Assembly (NCBI GenBank): GCA_036271555.1
Contig: DATBAK010000019.1
Span: 124,001 to 188,000 of the forward strand
DNA: 64,000 bases
From: Acidimicrobiia bacterium
GTDB taxonomy: Bacteria > Actinomycetota > Acidimicrobiia > IMCC26256 > PALSA-610
Reading direction: 5' to 3'
The position numbers and the translations under genes were made by a program. How positions within the stretch are numbered: the first letter of the stretch is position 1; every line of letters starts with the position of its first letter. This document shows, piece by piece, positions 34,350 through 42,876 of this stretch. Under the pieces are notes generated by a model. That model was not told the origin of the DNA. It saw only the letters and a list, made by a program, of their open reading frames with translations, and ran no database searches.

Positions 34350-34873
34350 CGTTGCGGGGGCGCTGGGCACAGGGGCTGCAGCCGCGGTTCTTCTGCTGGA
34401 TCATCAAGGACCGGCTCGCCGCGGCCGAACGGCCCGGCGGGTTCGCGCGCAACCACCGGAAGGTGCGCCGCCAGGAAGAGCTCATCTGGTTGAAGGCACA
34501 TGGCTTCACGCGCATCGTGTCGCTGCTCGACTCCCCGCACAACATCCACGCCTACGAAGAGGCCGAGCTGGTCTACGAGCGCCTCCCGCTCGGGCGGCAC
34601 GACGAGATGGGCTTGCGGCTGCTCGACATCTACCAGCACCTGGTCGGCTGGCTCGACGACCCCGCCGAGAAGGTGTTCCTCCATCACGAGGAGTTCGGCG
34701 ACCGTGTGCTCGGCGTGCTCGCGGGCTACCTCGTGTACTCGGGGCTCGTGCAGGAAGGCCCGCACGCGATCTCGGTGATCGAGAAGATCACGGGCCGCAA
34801 CCTCGGCGCCGACGGTCGCGAGATGGTCGCGGTCACGCTCTCCGAGAACCTCCACCGCAGCGCGCGCTCGTAG
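34346..34873 (+). CDS. dual-specificity-phosphatase-fold protein lacking the catalytic Cys
   Basis: A 175-residue protein whose second half looks like a tyrosine/dual-specificity phosphatase: GFTRIVSLLDSPHN, a YERLPLGRHDE loop, then KVFLHHEEFGDRVLGVLAGY and a final helical part. The active-site loop of the family is HCX5R; here the sequence is HHEEFGDR (113-120), with histidine 114 in place of the nucleophilic cysteine. As read it cannot form the cysteinyl-phosphate, so it is either a pseudophosphatase that binds a phosphorylated partner or a different hydrolase. Its ATG overlaps folP by four bases. The assignment rests on pattern, not on a search. Confidence 0.6.
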   Translation: MTLRGRWAQGLQPRFFCWIIKDRLAAAERPGGFARNHRKVRRQEELIWLKAHGFTRIVSLLDSPHNIHAYEEAELVYERLPLGRHDEMGLRLLDIYQHLVGWLDDPAEKVFLHHEEFGDRVLGVLAGYLVYSGLVQEGPHAISVIEKITGRNLGADGREMVAVTLSENLHRSARS

Positions 34874-34910
34874 ACGCGTTTCTGCCTGAGCGCGCGAGCA
34901 GAGCGAGCGG

Positions 34911-34968
34911 CGCGGTCTCGGCCGCGGACTGACGCGTCGGGGACGGCGAAGCGTGCGAGCCCGACCAG
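34911..34968 (+). repeat. intergenic repeat, family R1, copy E
   Basis: Runs from GCGGTCTCGGCCGCG through ACGCGTCGGGGACGGCGAAG to GAGCCCGACC, up to the stop of the convergent pyk gene. It fits the minus-strand reading of copies D and F. Confidence 0.65.
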
Positions 34969-36384
34969 TCAGACCCGCACGATACGCACGCGGTCGGTGT
35001 GACCGCGGCCGCGTCCCGGCGCGCCCGACACGACCGCGACCAGATCACCGCGCTTCACGATCGCGGCCGCGCGCGCGGCGTCGACGGCGAGCCGGTTCTG
35101 CGTCTCCGCGTCGGTGCAGCGCGCGAACGGCAGGGGATGCACCGAGCGCATCACACTGAGCCGCCCGAGCACGCGCGGGTCGAACGACAGCCCGACGATC
35201 GGCATCGACGGCCGGAACGCGGCGACGCGGCGCGCGGTCGTGCCCGACGCGGTCGGACACAGGATCGCGGCGACCTGGAGGTCCTCGGCCGCGAGCACGG
35301 ACGCGTGCGCGACCGCCCAGCCGACGCGGTCGACCTCGTCGCCTCCGGCGATCGGGAGCACCGTCGCGCGGGGCCACGATTCCGCGGTCGCCGCGATGTC
35401 GGCCATCGTGCGCACCGCTTCGACGGGATGATCGCCGACCGCGGTCTCCTCGGAGAGCATGAGCGCGTCGGTGCCGTCGATCACCGCGTTCGCGACGTCG
35501 CTCACCTCGGCGCGCGTCGGGAGCGGTGAGCGGGTCATCGACTCGAGCATCTGGGTCGCGGTGATCACCGGCTTCCCGGCGCGGTTCGCGGCGCGGATGA
35601 TGTCTTTCTGCAGGAACGGCACCTGACGCGCCGGAACCTGGATGCCGAGATCGCCGCGCGCGACCATCAGCGCGTCTGCGGCGTCGACGATCGCGTCGAG
35701 GTGCTGGAGCGCGGCCGCGGTCTCGATCTTGGCGACGATCGCAGGGCGGACGCCGCGCGCCGGGAGCCGCGCGCGCACGCCCGCGACGTCGTCCGCGGTC
35801 CGGACGAACGACACGCCGACGAAGTCGGCACGGACGCGGCGGGCGAGTGTGAGCGCGGCGTCGTCGTGCGCACCGAACGAGTCGACGTGCACCTCCGCGC
35901 TCGGAACGTGCATGCCCTTGTGGGACCGCAGCATCCCGCCCCGCACGATCTCGGTCTCGACGTCGTCGCCGACGACGCGCGTGGCCTGCAGCACGATCTC
36001 TCCGTCGGCGAGGAAGATGTCGTCGCCCGCGCGCAGCCACGTTGCGATCTGCGGAACCGTCGTACCGACACGGGTCGCGTCGCCGACGACCTCGCGATCG
36101 CCGCCGACGAGCGTGAAGGGGTTCCCGGTGTCGAGGTGGACGAGATCGCCTTCGACCGCGCCGGTGCGCAGCTTCGGTCCCGGCAGGTCGACGAGCACGC
36201 CGACCGTGCGGCCCGCCGTGTCGCACGCGGCTCGCGTGCGCGTGATCGCGTCCCGATGCGACGCCGCGCTTCCGTGCGCGGCGTTGACCCGCACGACGTC
36301 GACGCCCGCCGCGAGCAGGCGCGGCAACGTCGCCGGTTCCGCCGACGCCGGACCCAGCGTCGCCACGATCTTCACGCCTCGCAT
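34969..36384 (-). CDS. pyk: pyruvate kinase
   Basis: A 471-residue glycolytic enzyme making pyruvate and ATP from phosphoenolpyruvate and [14 protein letters not shown] opens the barrel, [14 protein letters not shown] holds the catalytic lysine, [11 protein letters not shown] the metal site, and [17 protein letters not shown] the end of the A domain. The C-terminal allosteric domain is full length ([20 protein letters not shown]). ATG 36384 is preceded by GGAGG (36392-36396 on this strand). Upstream in-frame sequence is not family-like. It lies opposite to the folate genes and splits folP from folB. Confidence 0.95.
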   Translation of the reverse strand: MRGVKIVATLGPASAEPATLPRLLAAGVDVVRVNAAHGSAASHRDAITRTRAACDTAGRTVGVLVDLPGPKLRTGAVEGDLVHLDTGNPFTLVGGDREVVGDATRVGTTVPQIATWLRAGDDIFLADGEIVLQATRVVGDDVETEIVRGGMLRSHKGMHVPSAEVHVDSFGAHDDAALTLARRVRADFVGVSFVRTADDVAGVRARLPARGVRPAIVAKIETAAALQHLDAIVDAADALMVARGDLGIQVPARQVPFLQKDIIRAANRAGKPVITATQMLESMTRSPLPTRAEVSDVANAVIDGTDALMLSEETAVGDHPVEAVRTMADIAATAESWPRATVLPIAGGDEVDRVGWAVAHASVLAAEDLQVAAILCPTASGTTARRVAAFRPSMPIVGLSFDPRVLGRLSVMRSVHPLPFARCTDAETQNRLAVDAARAAAIVKRGDLVAVVSGAPGRGRGHTDRVRIVRV

Positions 36385-36428
36385 CCCGTTCCTCCGCCTC
36401 GGCTCGATCGCACCAGAATCGTCGGCGG

Positions 36429-36434
36429 TAGGGT
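36429..36434 (+). promoter_or_regulatory. leaderless -10 element (TAGGGT) of folB
   Basis: TAGGGT lies seven bases before GTG 36442, in the gap between divergent pyk and folB. It gives folB-folK their own promoter apart from folE-folP. Confidence 0.5.
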
Positions 36435-36441
36435 CCGGGGC

Positions 36442-36792
36442 GTGGACCGCATCCTCGTGCCGGGCCTGCGCGCGCTCGGCGTGCACGGGGTGCTGCCCGA
36501 GGAACGGGAGCGGCCGCAGCCGTTCGAGGTGAGTCTCGAGCTGCACGTCGACCTCGCGAAGGCCGGCGCCAGCGACGACCTCGCCGACACCGTCGACTAC
36601 GGCGCGGTGTGCGACGCGGTCGTGCGGATCGTCACCGACGAGAGCTACGCGTTGCTCGAACGACTCGCGACCCGCATCGCCGAGGCGTGCCGCGCCGACG
36701 AGCGGGTCACCGGCGTCGTCGTGGAGGTGCGCAAGCTGCGACCGCCGGTGAACGCCGAGGTCGACCACGTCGCGGTGCGCATCGAACGGTGA
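36442..36792 (+). CDS. folB: dihydroneopterin aldolase
   Basis: A 116-residue folate enzyme that cleaves dihydroneopterin to 6-hydroxymethyl-dihydropterin. It has GVLPEERERPQPFEVSLELHVDL, whose glutamate is the pterin-binding residue, and VEVRKLRPPVNAEVDHVAV with the catalytic lysine. Length is normal. Start GTG 36442 is seven bases after TAGGGT. folK begins 67 bases downstream; the gap holds a sequence resembling the end of the R1 repeat. Confidence 0.93.
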   Translation: MDRILVPGLRALGVHGVLPEERERPQPFEVSLELHVDLAKAGASDDLADTVDYGAVCDAVVRIVTDESYALLERLATRIAEACRADERVTGVVVEVRKLRPPVNAEVDHVAVRIER

Positions 36793-36859
36793 CGGCGGTC
36801 GGAGCGGCGAGCGAGTCGACGATCACGATCGAGCTCGTCCGGGACGGCGAGACGCGACC

Positions 36860-37345
36860 ATGACGGCGCGGCGCGCGTACCTCGCGCTCGGATCGAATCT
36901 CGGCGCGCGCGAGGAGTTCCTGCAATCGGCGGTCGACGCGCTGGCGCGCACGCCGGACGTCGCGGTTGCCGCGCTGTCGGATGTCTACGAGACGGATCCG
37001 GTGGGTGGGCCGGACCAGGGTCCGTACCTCAACGCCGTCGTCGCGATCGACACCGAGCTGAGCGCGCGCGAGCTGCTCGCGCTCGCGCACCGGCTCGAAG
37101 ACGATGCCGACCGTGTGCGCGCCGAGCGGTGGGGGCCGCGCACGCTCGACGTCGACCTGCTGCTCGTAGGCGACGAGCGCATCCGGGAGCCCGACCTCGT
37201 CGTGCCCCATCCGCGCCTGTGGGAACGGGGCTTCGTGCTCGCGCCGCTGCACGACGTGGCCCCCGAGCTCGTCGTCGCTCCCGCCGGCGGACATCCGGGC
37301 GTGCGCCGGGTCGAGATCACACTGACGACAAAGGAACGAACGTGA
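36860..37345 (+). CDS. folK: 2-amino-4-hydroxy-6-hydroxymethyldihydropteridine pyrophosphokinase
   Basis: A 161-residue HPPK that activates hydroxymethyl-dihydropterin with ATP. LALGSNLGAREE is the N-terminal ATP loop, and the signature RWGPRTLDVDLLL carries the two metal-binding aspartates. PHPRLWERGFVLAPLHDV completes the core. ATG 36860 starts 67 bases after folB. It is followed by a 57-bp direct repeat and a hairpin that separate it from the next gene. Confidence 0.94.
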   Translation: MTARRAYLALGSNLGAREEFLQSAVDALARTPDVAVAALSDVYETDPVGGPDQGPYLNAVVAIDTELSARELLALAHRLEDDADRVRAERWGPRTLDVDLLLVGDERIREPDLVVPHPRLWERGFVLAPLHDVAPELVVAPAGGHPGVRRVEITLTTKERT

Positions 37346-37350
37346 GAACA

Positions 37351-37407
37351 CGCCAGCGAGCGTGCGAGTCGGCGACCCGAAGGGGAGCCTGCGAAGGAGT
37401 GAGCGCA
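37351..37407 (+). repeat. 57-bp direct repeat, first copy
   Basis: Begins CGCCAGCGAGCGTGCGAGTC and ends GTGAGCGCA. It is matched by 37483-37539 with one mismatch (GCCTGCG against GCCGGCG). The copies lie 132 bases apart. Here the sequence after the repeat is ACGAGTG, with no start codon. Confidence 0.9.
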
Positions 37408-37413
37408 ACGAGT

Positions 37414-37435
37414 GCGATCGAAGCTTCTCGATCGC
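37414..37435. repeat. hairpin between the 57-bp repeats
   Basis: GCGATCGA (37414-37421) and TCGATCGC (37428-37435) around a six-base AGCTTC loop. CAACG and CGTTG flank it as an imperfect extension. There is no T-run. It may end the folB-folK transcript. Confidence 0.55.
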
Positions 37436-37482
37436 GTTGTTCTCACGCGGTCGAAGGCGCGTGCGGAGCGAGCGTCGAGGCT

Positions 37483-37539
37483 CGCCAGCGAGCGTGCGAG
37501 TCGGCGACCCGAAGGGGAGCCGGCGAAGGAGTGAGCGCA
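37483..37539 (+). repeat. 57-bp direct repeat, second copy (contains the next gene's ribosome site)
   Basis: The second copy ends on the A of ATG 37539. Its GAAGGAG serves as the ribosome site of the dehydrogenase. The first copy looks like a duplicated start region without a start. Confidence 0.9.
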
Positions 37540-38504
37540 TGAGCGCGGTCTATGTATCCCGCCCGTTGCCGGCGCCCGGTCCCGATGCGCTGCGCGTCGC
37601 GGGCCTCGACGTGGAGCAGAACACCGAAGATCGTCCGCCGACGCGTGCCGAGCTGATCGCAGGTCTGCGCGGCAAGCAGGCGTTGCTGTGCCTGCTCACC
37701 GAGAAGGTCGACGCCGAGTTGCTCGACGCCGCGCCCGACTTGAGGATCGTCGCCAACCTCGCGGTCGGCTACGACAACGTCGACGTCGCCGCGGCCGCCG
37801 CGCGCGGTGTCGTCGTCACGAACACGCCCGACGTGCTCACCGAAGCGACGGCCGAGCTCACGTGGGCGCTCATCCTCGCCGCGGCGCGCCGCGTCGTCGA
37901 AGGCGACACGCTCGTCCGGCGCGGCGAGTGGAAGGGCTGGAGCCCGACCCAGCTGCTCGGCACCACGCTCGTCGGCAAGACGCTCGGCATCTTCGGCATG
38001 GGCAAGATCGGCGCCGCGGTCGCGCGACGCGCGGGCGGCTTCGGGATGCACGTCGTCTACACGAACCGCACGCGCAACGTCGCGCTCGAGGGCGAGCTCG
38101 GCGCGCGGCCGGTCACGTTCGACGAGCTGCTCGCGCAGTCGGATGTGCTCTCGCTGCACGCGCCGGCGACCGCGGAGACACGGCACGCGTTCGACGCCGC
38201 CGCGCTCTCGCGGCTGCGCCCGGGCGTGGTCTTCGTGAACACCGCGCGCGGTCCGCTCGTCGACGAAGCCGCGCTCGTCGGTGCGCTCCGCGAGGGCCGG
38301 ATCGCGGCGGCGGGCCTCGACGTGTTCGAGCGCGAGCCCGCGCTCGCGCCGGGCCTGACCGAGCTCGGCAACGTCGTCGTGCTGCCGCACATCGGCTCCG
38401 CAACGCACGAGGCGCGGGGCGCGATGGTCGAGCTCTGCTGCCGCAACATCCTCGCGGTGCTCGCGGGCGAGCCGCCGATCACGCCGGTGCGCCCGCCGGC
38501 CTGA
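37539..38504 (+). CDS. D-2-hydroxyacid dehydrogenase (glyoxylate/hydroxypyruvate reductase-like)
   Basis: A 321-residue NAD(P)-dependent 2-hydroxyacid dehydrogenase. The cofactor loop is LGIFGMGKIGAAVARRA. Catalytic Arg is in VNTARGPLVDEAAL, Glu in DVFEREPAL, and His in VLPHIGSAT. It reduces glyoxylate, hydroxypyruvate or a similar 2-keto acid. ATG 37539 follows the ribosome site AAGGAG inside the second 57-bp repeat; in-frame residues further up come from the repeats and are rejected. It follows folK but is not part of folate synthesis. Confidence 0.92.
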   Translation: MSAVYVSRPLPAPGPDALRVAGLDVEQNTEDRPPTRAELIAGLRGKQALLCLLTEKVDAELLDAAPDLRIVANLAVGYDNVDVAAAAARGVVVTNTPDVLTEATAELTWALILAAARRVVEGDTLVRRGEWKGWSPTQLLGTTLVGKTLGIFGMGKIGAAVARRAGGFGMHVVYTNRTRNVALEGELGARPVTFDELLAQSDVLSLHAPATAETRHAFDAAALSRLRPGVVFVNTARGPLVDEAALVGALREGRIAAAGLDVFEREPALAPGLTELGNVVVLPHIGSATHEARGAMVELCCRNILAVLAGEPPITPVRPPA

Positions 38505-38546
38505 GCGCGACCGTCCCGCGCGAAACCGTGTCGAGCCCGTTGCGGG

Positions 38547-38552
38547 TACGGT
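38547..38552 (+). promoter_or_regulatory. leaderless -10 element (TACGGT)
   Basis: TACGGT lies eight bases before GTG 38561 of the DUF2520 gene and could head the DUF2520-panC-nadB-nadC-coaX-lysS transcript. Confidence 0.5.
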
Positions 38553-38560
38553 GATCCGTC

Positions 38561-39445
38561 GTGGCCGAGGGGAATTCCGGGGCAACGTTCGCCCTCATCG
38601 GTCCGGGCCGCGCGGGTGCGACCGTCGCGCTCGCCCTCGTGGGCCGCGGCTACACCGCGGTGGCGGTCGCAGGGCGTTCGCCCGACGCGCCGTCGACCAC
38701 TGCGACCGCGGCCTGCCTCGCGACGCAGCCCTCGCTCGTGTCGCACGCGGGGCGCGGCGCGGCGATCGTGATCATCGCGACCCCCGACGCCGCGATCGAA
38801 GGCGCCGCGCTCGCGGTCGCGCCGTCGCTCGAGCACGGCGCGCTCGTTCTGCACCTCGCGGGCTCGCTCGGCGTCGGGGTGTTCGACGACTTGAAGGCAC
38901 GCCGTCCCGACGTGCGCGTCGGCGCGCTGCATCCGCTGCAGTCGATGCCGTCGGCGACGATGGGGCTCGACCGCCTGCCGGGTTCGTGGGCGGCGATCGC
39001 GGGTGACCCCCAGGTCGCCGACATCGCCGACGCGCTCGAGCTGCACACGTTCGAGGTATCCGATGAGCAGCGCGCGCGCTATCACGCGACCGCGGTGGTC
39101 GCGTCGAACCATCTCGTCGCGCTGCTCGGTCAGGTCGAGCGACTCGCGGCGGCCGCGGGCGTGCCGTTCGAGGCCTTCGCCCCGCTCGCGGAAGCGAGCC
39201 TCGCCAACGGCTTCGGCATGGGCGCGCGCGCCGCGCTCACCGGCCCGGTGGCGCGCGGCGACCTCGCGACCGTCACCGAGCACCTGCGCGAGCTCCCGCC
39301 CTCGGAGCGCGATGCGTACCGCGCCCTTGCGCGTGAAGCCGCCAAGCTCGCCGATACGCGCGACGACGCGCTCGACCGGCTGCTCGCCGACCTCGACCAG
39401 ACGCCCGGGACCTCGCCTCGCGGCTCGCACGACGACACCAACTAG
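38561..39445 (+). CDS. Rossmann-like and DUF2520 domain protein
   Basis: A 294-residue protein with an N-terminal NAD(P)-type Rossmann fold (FALIGPGRAGATVALALVGRG) and a C-terminal DUF2520 helical domain (about 155-280), similar in outline to 6-phosphogluconate dehydrogenase or ketopantoate reductase. GALHPLQSM is the family's characteristic element. It lies just upstream of panC in many actinobacteria and may replace panE (ketopantoate reductase) or serve a related reduction; that is inference. GTG 38561 has TACGGT eight bases upstream. Confidence 0.85.
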   Translation: MAEGNSGATFALIGPGRAGATVALALVGRGYTAVAVAGRSPDAPSTTATAACLATQPSLVSHAGRGAAIVIIATPDAAIEGAALAVAPSLEHGALVLHLAGSLGVGVFDDLKARRPDVRVGALHPLQSMPSATMGLDRLPGSWAAIAGDPQVADIADALELHTFEVSDEQRARYHATAVVASNHLVALLGQVERLAAAAGVPFEAFAPLAEASLANGFGMGARAALTGPVARGDLATVTEHLRELPPSERDAYRALAREAAKLADTRDDALDRLLADLDQTPGTSPRGSHDDTN

Positions 39446-39506
39446 CCTGGTTCGACTGGGTTTCCGATCGTCCGGCACCCGAGCGGGCCGGAACGAGAGA
39501 GGTGCG

Positions 39507-40415
39507 ATGGTCACGCTCATCGAGACGATCGAGGGCGTGCGGCGCGCCTGCGACGACGCGCGTGCGGCCGGGCGCACGGTCGGACTCGTGCCCACGATGG
39601 GCTACCTCCACGAGGGTCACCGCTCGCTCATGCGTCGGGCGCGCGCCGAAACGGATCTCGTCGTCGTGTCGATCTTCGTGAACCCGACGCAATTCGGTCC
39701 CAACGAGGATCTCGCGCGCTACCCGCGTGACCTTCCGGGCGATCTCGACGCGTGCCGCGCGGAAGGCGTCGACGTGGTGTTCGCGCCGAGCGTGGAGGAG
39801 ATGTATCCCAACGGCGCGGCAACGACCGTGCACGTCGAGGGCGTGACGCGCGGGCTCTGTGGCGACCATCGTCCCGGCCACTTCGACGGCGTCACGACCG
39901 TCGTGGCGAAGCTCTTCGCGATCACCGGTCGGAGCCGCGCCTACTTCGGTCGCAAGGACGCGCAGCAGGTCGCGGTCGTCGCGCGCATGGCCGCCGATCT
40001 CGATCTGCCCGTCGAGGTCGTCGCGTGCCCGCTCGTGCGCGAGACCGACGGGCTCGCGCGCTCGAGCCGCAACGCGTACCTGGCGCCCGACGACCGCCGC
40101 GCCGCGCCCGTGCTGTTCAACGGTCTGCGCGCCGCCGCAGAGCTCGTGGCCGCGGGGGAGCGCGATCCGCAGCGCGTGATCGCCGCCGTCCGCGACGTCG
40201 TCGCAACCGAACCGCGCGTCGAGCTCGAGTACGTCGAGGCGCGCGACGCGGCGACGATGGCACCGATCGACCGCCTCGACGGCGACGTGCTCCTCGCGCT
40301 GGCCGCGCATCTCGGTGCGACCCGGCTCATCGACAACGTCGGCATTGCCGTGCGCGGCGACGCGGTCGAGGTCGACCTCGGCACGACCCCCGCCCCTAGT
40401 CTCGGATCCTCATGA
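39507..40415 (+). CDS. panC: pantothenate synthetase
   Basis: A 302-residue enzyme that joins pantoate and beta-alanine using ATP. PTMGYLHEGHRSLMRRA is the HIGH motif, FVNPTQFGPNEDL the pantoate loop, FGRKDAQQ the KMSKS-like segment, and SSRNAYL the family ending. ATG 39507 has GAGAGAGG (39496-39503) upstream, and the long in-frame extension before it is not family-like. It overlaps nadB by four bases and starts a run of CoA and NAD genes. Confidence 0.95.
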   Translation: MVTLIETIEGVRRACDDARAAGRTVGLVPTMGYLHEGHRSLMRRARAETDLVVVSIFVNPTQFGPNEDLARYPRDLPGDLDACRAEGVDVVFAPSVEEMYPNGAATTVHVEGVTRGLCGDHRPGHFDGVTTVVAKLFAITGRSRAYFGRKDAQQVAVVARMAADLDLPVEVVACPLVRETDGLARSSRNAYLAPDDRRAAPVLFNGLRAAAELVAAGERDPQRVIAAVRDVVATEPRVELEYVEARDAATMAPIDRLDGDVLLALAAHLGATRLIDNVGIAVRGDAVEVDLGTTPAPSLGSS

Positions 40416-42031
40416 CCGACCTCCTCGTCCTCGGCAGCGGCGTCGCCGGGCTCACCGCCGCGCTGCACGCGCGCGCCGCGGGCCGGTCGGTGCTCGTACT
40501 GACGAAGGGCGAGCTGTCGCACTCGGCCACGCGCTTCGCGCAGGGCGGCGTGGCCGCCGCGCTCGAGGAACCCGACTCACCCGCGCTGCACCTCCAGGAC
40601 ACGCTCGTCGCGGGCGCCGGGCTGTGCGACGAAGCCGCGGTCGACGTGCTCGTGCGCGAGGGCCCGGCACGCGTGCGCGAGCTGGCAGAGCTCGGCGCCC
40701 GATTCGACGACGCCGACGGTCGCTGGCTGCTCGCGCGCGAGGGTGGCCACTCGCTCGCGCGGGTCGTGCACGCGGGCGGTGACGCGACCGGCGCGGAGAT
40801 CGAGCGCGCGCTCGTCGCCGCAACGCTCCGCTCGGGCTGCGAGATCCGCGAGGGTTGGTTCGCGTTGTCGTTGCTCGTCGAAGGCGGTGAGTGCGCGGGC
40901 GTCGTCGCACTCGATCCGTCCGGCGCGCGCGTCGACGTGCGCGCGACCGACACGGTGATCGCGACCGGCGGAGCGGGGCAGTGTTTCGCGGTCACCACGA
41001 ACCCCGCGCTCTCGACCGGCGACGGGATCGCGCTCGCGCTGCGCGCCGGGGTGGCGTGCGCCGACCTCGAGTTCGTGCAGTTCCACCCGACTGCGCTGCA
41101 CCATCCCGCGATGCCGCGGCCATTGCTGTCGGAAGCGCTGCGCGGTGAGGGCGCGGTGCTGCGCGACGGCCAGGGCTTTGCGTTCATGCGCGACGTCCAC
41201 CCGCTCGCCGACCTCGCGCCGCGCGACGTCGTCGCCCGCGCCATCCACGCACGGATGCACGCCGAGGGCGCGGAGCACGTGTGGCTCGACGCGACCGGGA
41301 TCGCCGACTTCGAGCGGCACTTCCCGACGATCTGGAACGCGTGTCGGACGGTCGGCCTCGACCCCACCCGCGAGTGGCTGCCGGTCGCGCCGGCCGCGCA
41401 CTACTTGTCGGGCGGTGTGCTCGCCGACCTCGACGGCGCGACCACGCTGCCCGGGCTCTGGACCTGCGGTGAGGCCGCGTGCAGCGGCGTGCACGGCGCC
41501 AACCGCCTCGCATCCAACTCGCTCCTCGACGGGCTCGTGTTCGGCGGTCGCGTCGTGGCCGCGGTCGAACGTGGCAAGCGGTACCCCGAGGCGACCGGCG
41601 CGCTCGCGCCGCTCCTCACGGTCGGTTTCACGGCGACGCGATCGGGGGGTGCGGATCCGGTCGCGCTCGACCCGAGCCAGCGCGAGCTGATCCAGGCGAC
41701 GATGTCGATCGACGTCGGCGTCGTGCGCGACGCGGAGGGCCTTGCGCTCGCGGCGAAGTCGCTCGCCGCGCTGTCCGACGCGGCCACCGGCGCCGTCGAT
41801 CCCACGACCGCGGCGTTCGAGGTTGCGAACCTGACGACGGTCGCGAGCGCGATCGTCGTCGGCGCAACCGCGCGGCACGAGTCGCGGGGCGCGCACACAC
41901 GAGCCGACTTCCCCGCAACCGACGACGCGCAGCTCGGGCGCTACGTGCACGTGGCCGGCGAACCGCCGCGCTTCGTGCCGCTCACGACGGCCGGACGCTA
42001 CGCACCGCTCACGGAGGGCCGGACCGCGTGA
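40412..42031 (+). CDS. nadB: L-aspartate oxidase
   Basis: A 539-residue FAD enzyme that turns aspartate into iminoaspartate, the first step of NAD synthesis. The FAD loop is LVLGSGVAGLTAALHARAAG, followed by SHSATRFAQGGVAAAL. FVQFHPTAL and the GLWTCGEAACSGVHGANRLA end of the flavin domain are standard for NadB. The C-terminal helical domain is present. GTG/ATG 40412 overlaps panC by four bases; nadC overlaps its end. No nadA is present beside it, although NadB product needs quinolinate synthase. Confidence 0.94.
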   Translation: MTDLLVLGSGVAGLTAALHARAAGRSVLVLTKGELSHSATRFAQGGVAAALEEPDSPALHLQDTLVAGAGLCDEAAVDVLVREGPARVRELAELGARFDDADGRWLLAREGGHSLARVVHAGGDATGAEIERALVAATLRSGCEIREGWFALSLLVEGGECAGVVALDPSGARVDVRATDTVIATGGAGQCFAVTTNPALSTGDGIALALRAGVACADLEFVQFHPTALHHPAMPRPLLSEALRGEGAVLRDGQGFAFMRDVHPLADLAPRDVVARAIHARMHAEGAEHVWLDATGIADFERHFPTIWNACRTVGLDPTREWLPVAPAAHYLSGGVLADLDGATTLPGLWTCGEAACSGVHGANRLASNSLLDGLVFGGRVVAAVERGKRYPEATGALAPLLTVGFTATRSGGADPVALDPSQRELIQATMSIDVGVVRDAEGLALAAKSLAALSDAATGAVDPTTAAFEVANLTTVASAIVVGATARHESRGAHTRADFPATDDAQLGRYVHVAGEPPRFVPLTTAGRYAPLTEGRTA

Positions 42032-42873
42032 GCGCGTTCGACCCGCCCGCGCCGATCGTTCGCGACGCGGTCGAGCGCACGCTCGCCGAGGATCTCGGCG
42101 TGCTCGGCGACATCACCACGGTCGCGTGTATCGACGAGGACGCGGTCGCGTCGGCGCGCTTCGTCGCGCGCGTCGAGGGCGTCGTCGCGGGTACCGCACC
42201 CGCGATCGAGACGTTCCGCCAGATCGATCCCGACGTGGTCGTCGCCTGGCTCCTCCCCGACGGCTCGGCGGTCGAGCCCGGTGCCGAGATCGGCTCGGTG
42301 CAGGGCTCGCTCCGGTCGATCCTCGTCGCCGAGCGCACCGCGCTGAACTTCCTCACGCATCTGTCGGGTATCGCGACCATCACCCGCCGCTACGTGCGCG
42401 CGACCCACGGCCGCGCGCGGATCCTCGACACCCGCAAGACGCTTCCGGGGCTGCGCGCGTTCGAGAAGGCCGCGGTGCGCGCGGGCGGTGGGTTCAACCA
42501 CCGTGAGTCGCTCTCGGACGCGGTGCTCATCAAGGACAACCATCTCGTCGGCCTCGGTGTCGTCGGCGCGGTCGAGCGCGCGCGGGCGCGATGGCCGAAT
42601 CGCGTGATCGAGGTCGAGTGCGACTCGCTCGATCAGGTCGCAGAGGCGAAGACCGTCGCGCCCGACATCGTGCTCCTCGACAACATGAGCCCGGAGACCG
42701 TGCGTGAAGCGGTCGCGTTGCTCGGCGGCGTCGCGCGCACCGAGGTGAGCGGGACGGTCGCGCTCGACGCAGTCGCCGCGTACGCGGAAGCGGGTGCCGA
42801 CTACATCTCGGTCGGCGCGCTGACGCACTCGGCGCGCGTGCTCGACATCGGACTCGACGTGGTGGGGGCCTGA
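42028..42873 (+). CDS. nadC: nicotinate-nucleotide pyrophosphorylase (quinolinate phosphoribosyltransferase)
   Basis: A 281-residue enzyme turning quinolinate and PRPP into nicotinate mononucleotide. EDLGVLGDITTVACI near the N terminus, ILDTRKTLPGLRAFEKAAV with the substrate-binding arginine and lysine, GGFNHRESLSDAVLIKDNH, and EVECDSLDQ are all in place. GTG 42028 overlaps the nadB stop by four bases (GTGA). coaX begins three bases after its stop. Confidence 0.95.
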   Translation: MSAFDPPAPIVRDAVERTLAEDLGVLGDITTVACIDEDAVASARFVARVEGVVAGTAPAIETFRQIDPDVVVAWLLPDGSAVEPGAEIGSVQGSLRSILVAERTALNFLTHLSGIATITRRYVRATHGRARILDTRKTLPGLRAFEKAAVRAGGGFNHRESLSDAVLIKDNHLVGLGVVGAVERARARWPNRVIEVECDSLDQVAEAKTVAPDIVLLDNMSPETVREAVALLGGVARTEVSGTVALDAVAAYAEAGADYISVGALTHSARVLDIGLDVVGA

Positions 42874-42876
42874 ACG

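Noticed and set aside
36789-36863. A 24-codon ORF between folB and folK, coupled at both ends
   Set aside because: Its DNA resembles the end of the R1 repeat (GGAGCGGCGAGCGAG), it has no ribosome site, and the peptide has no features.
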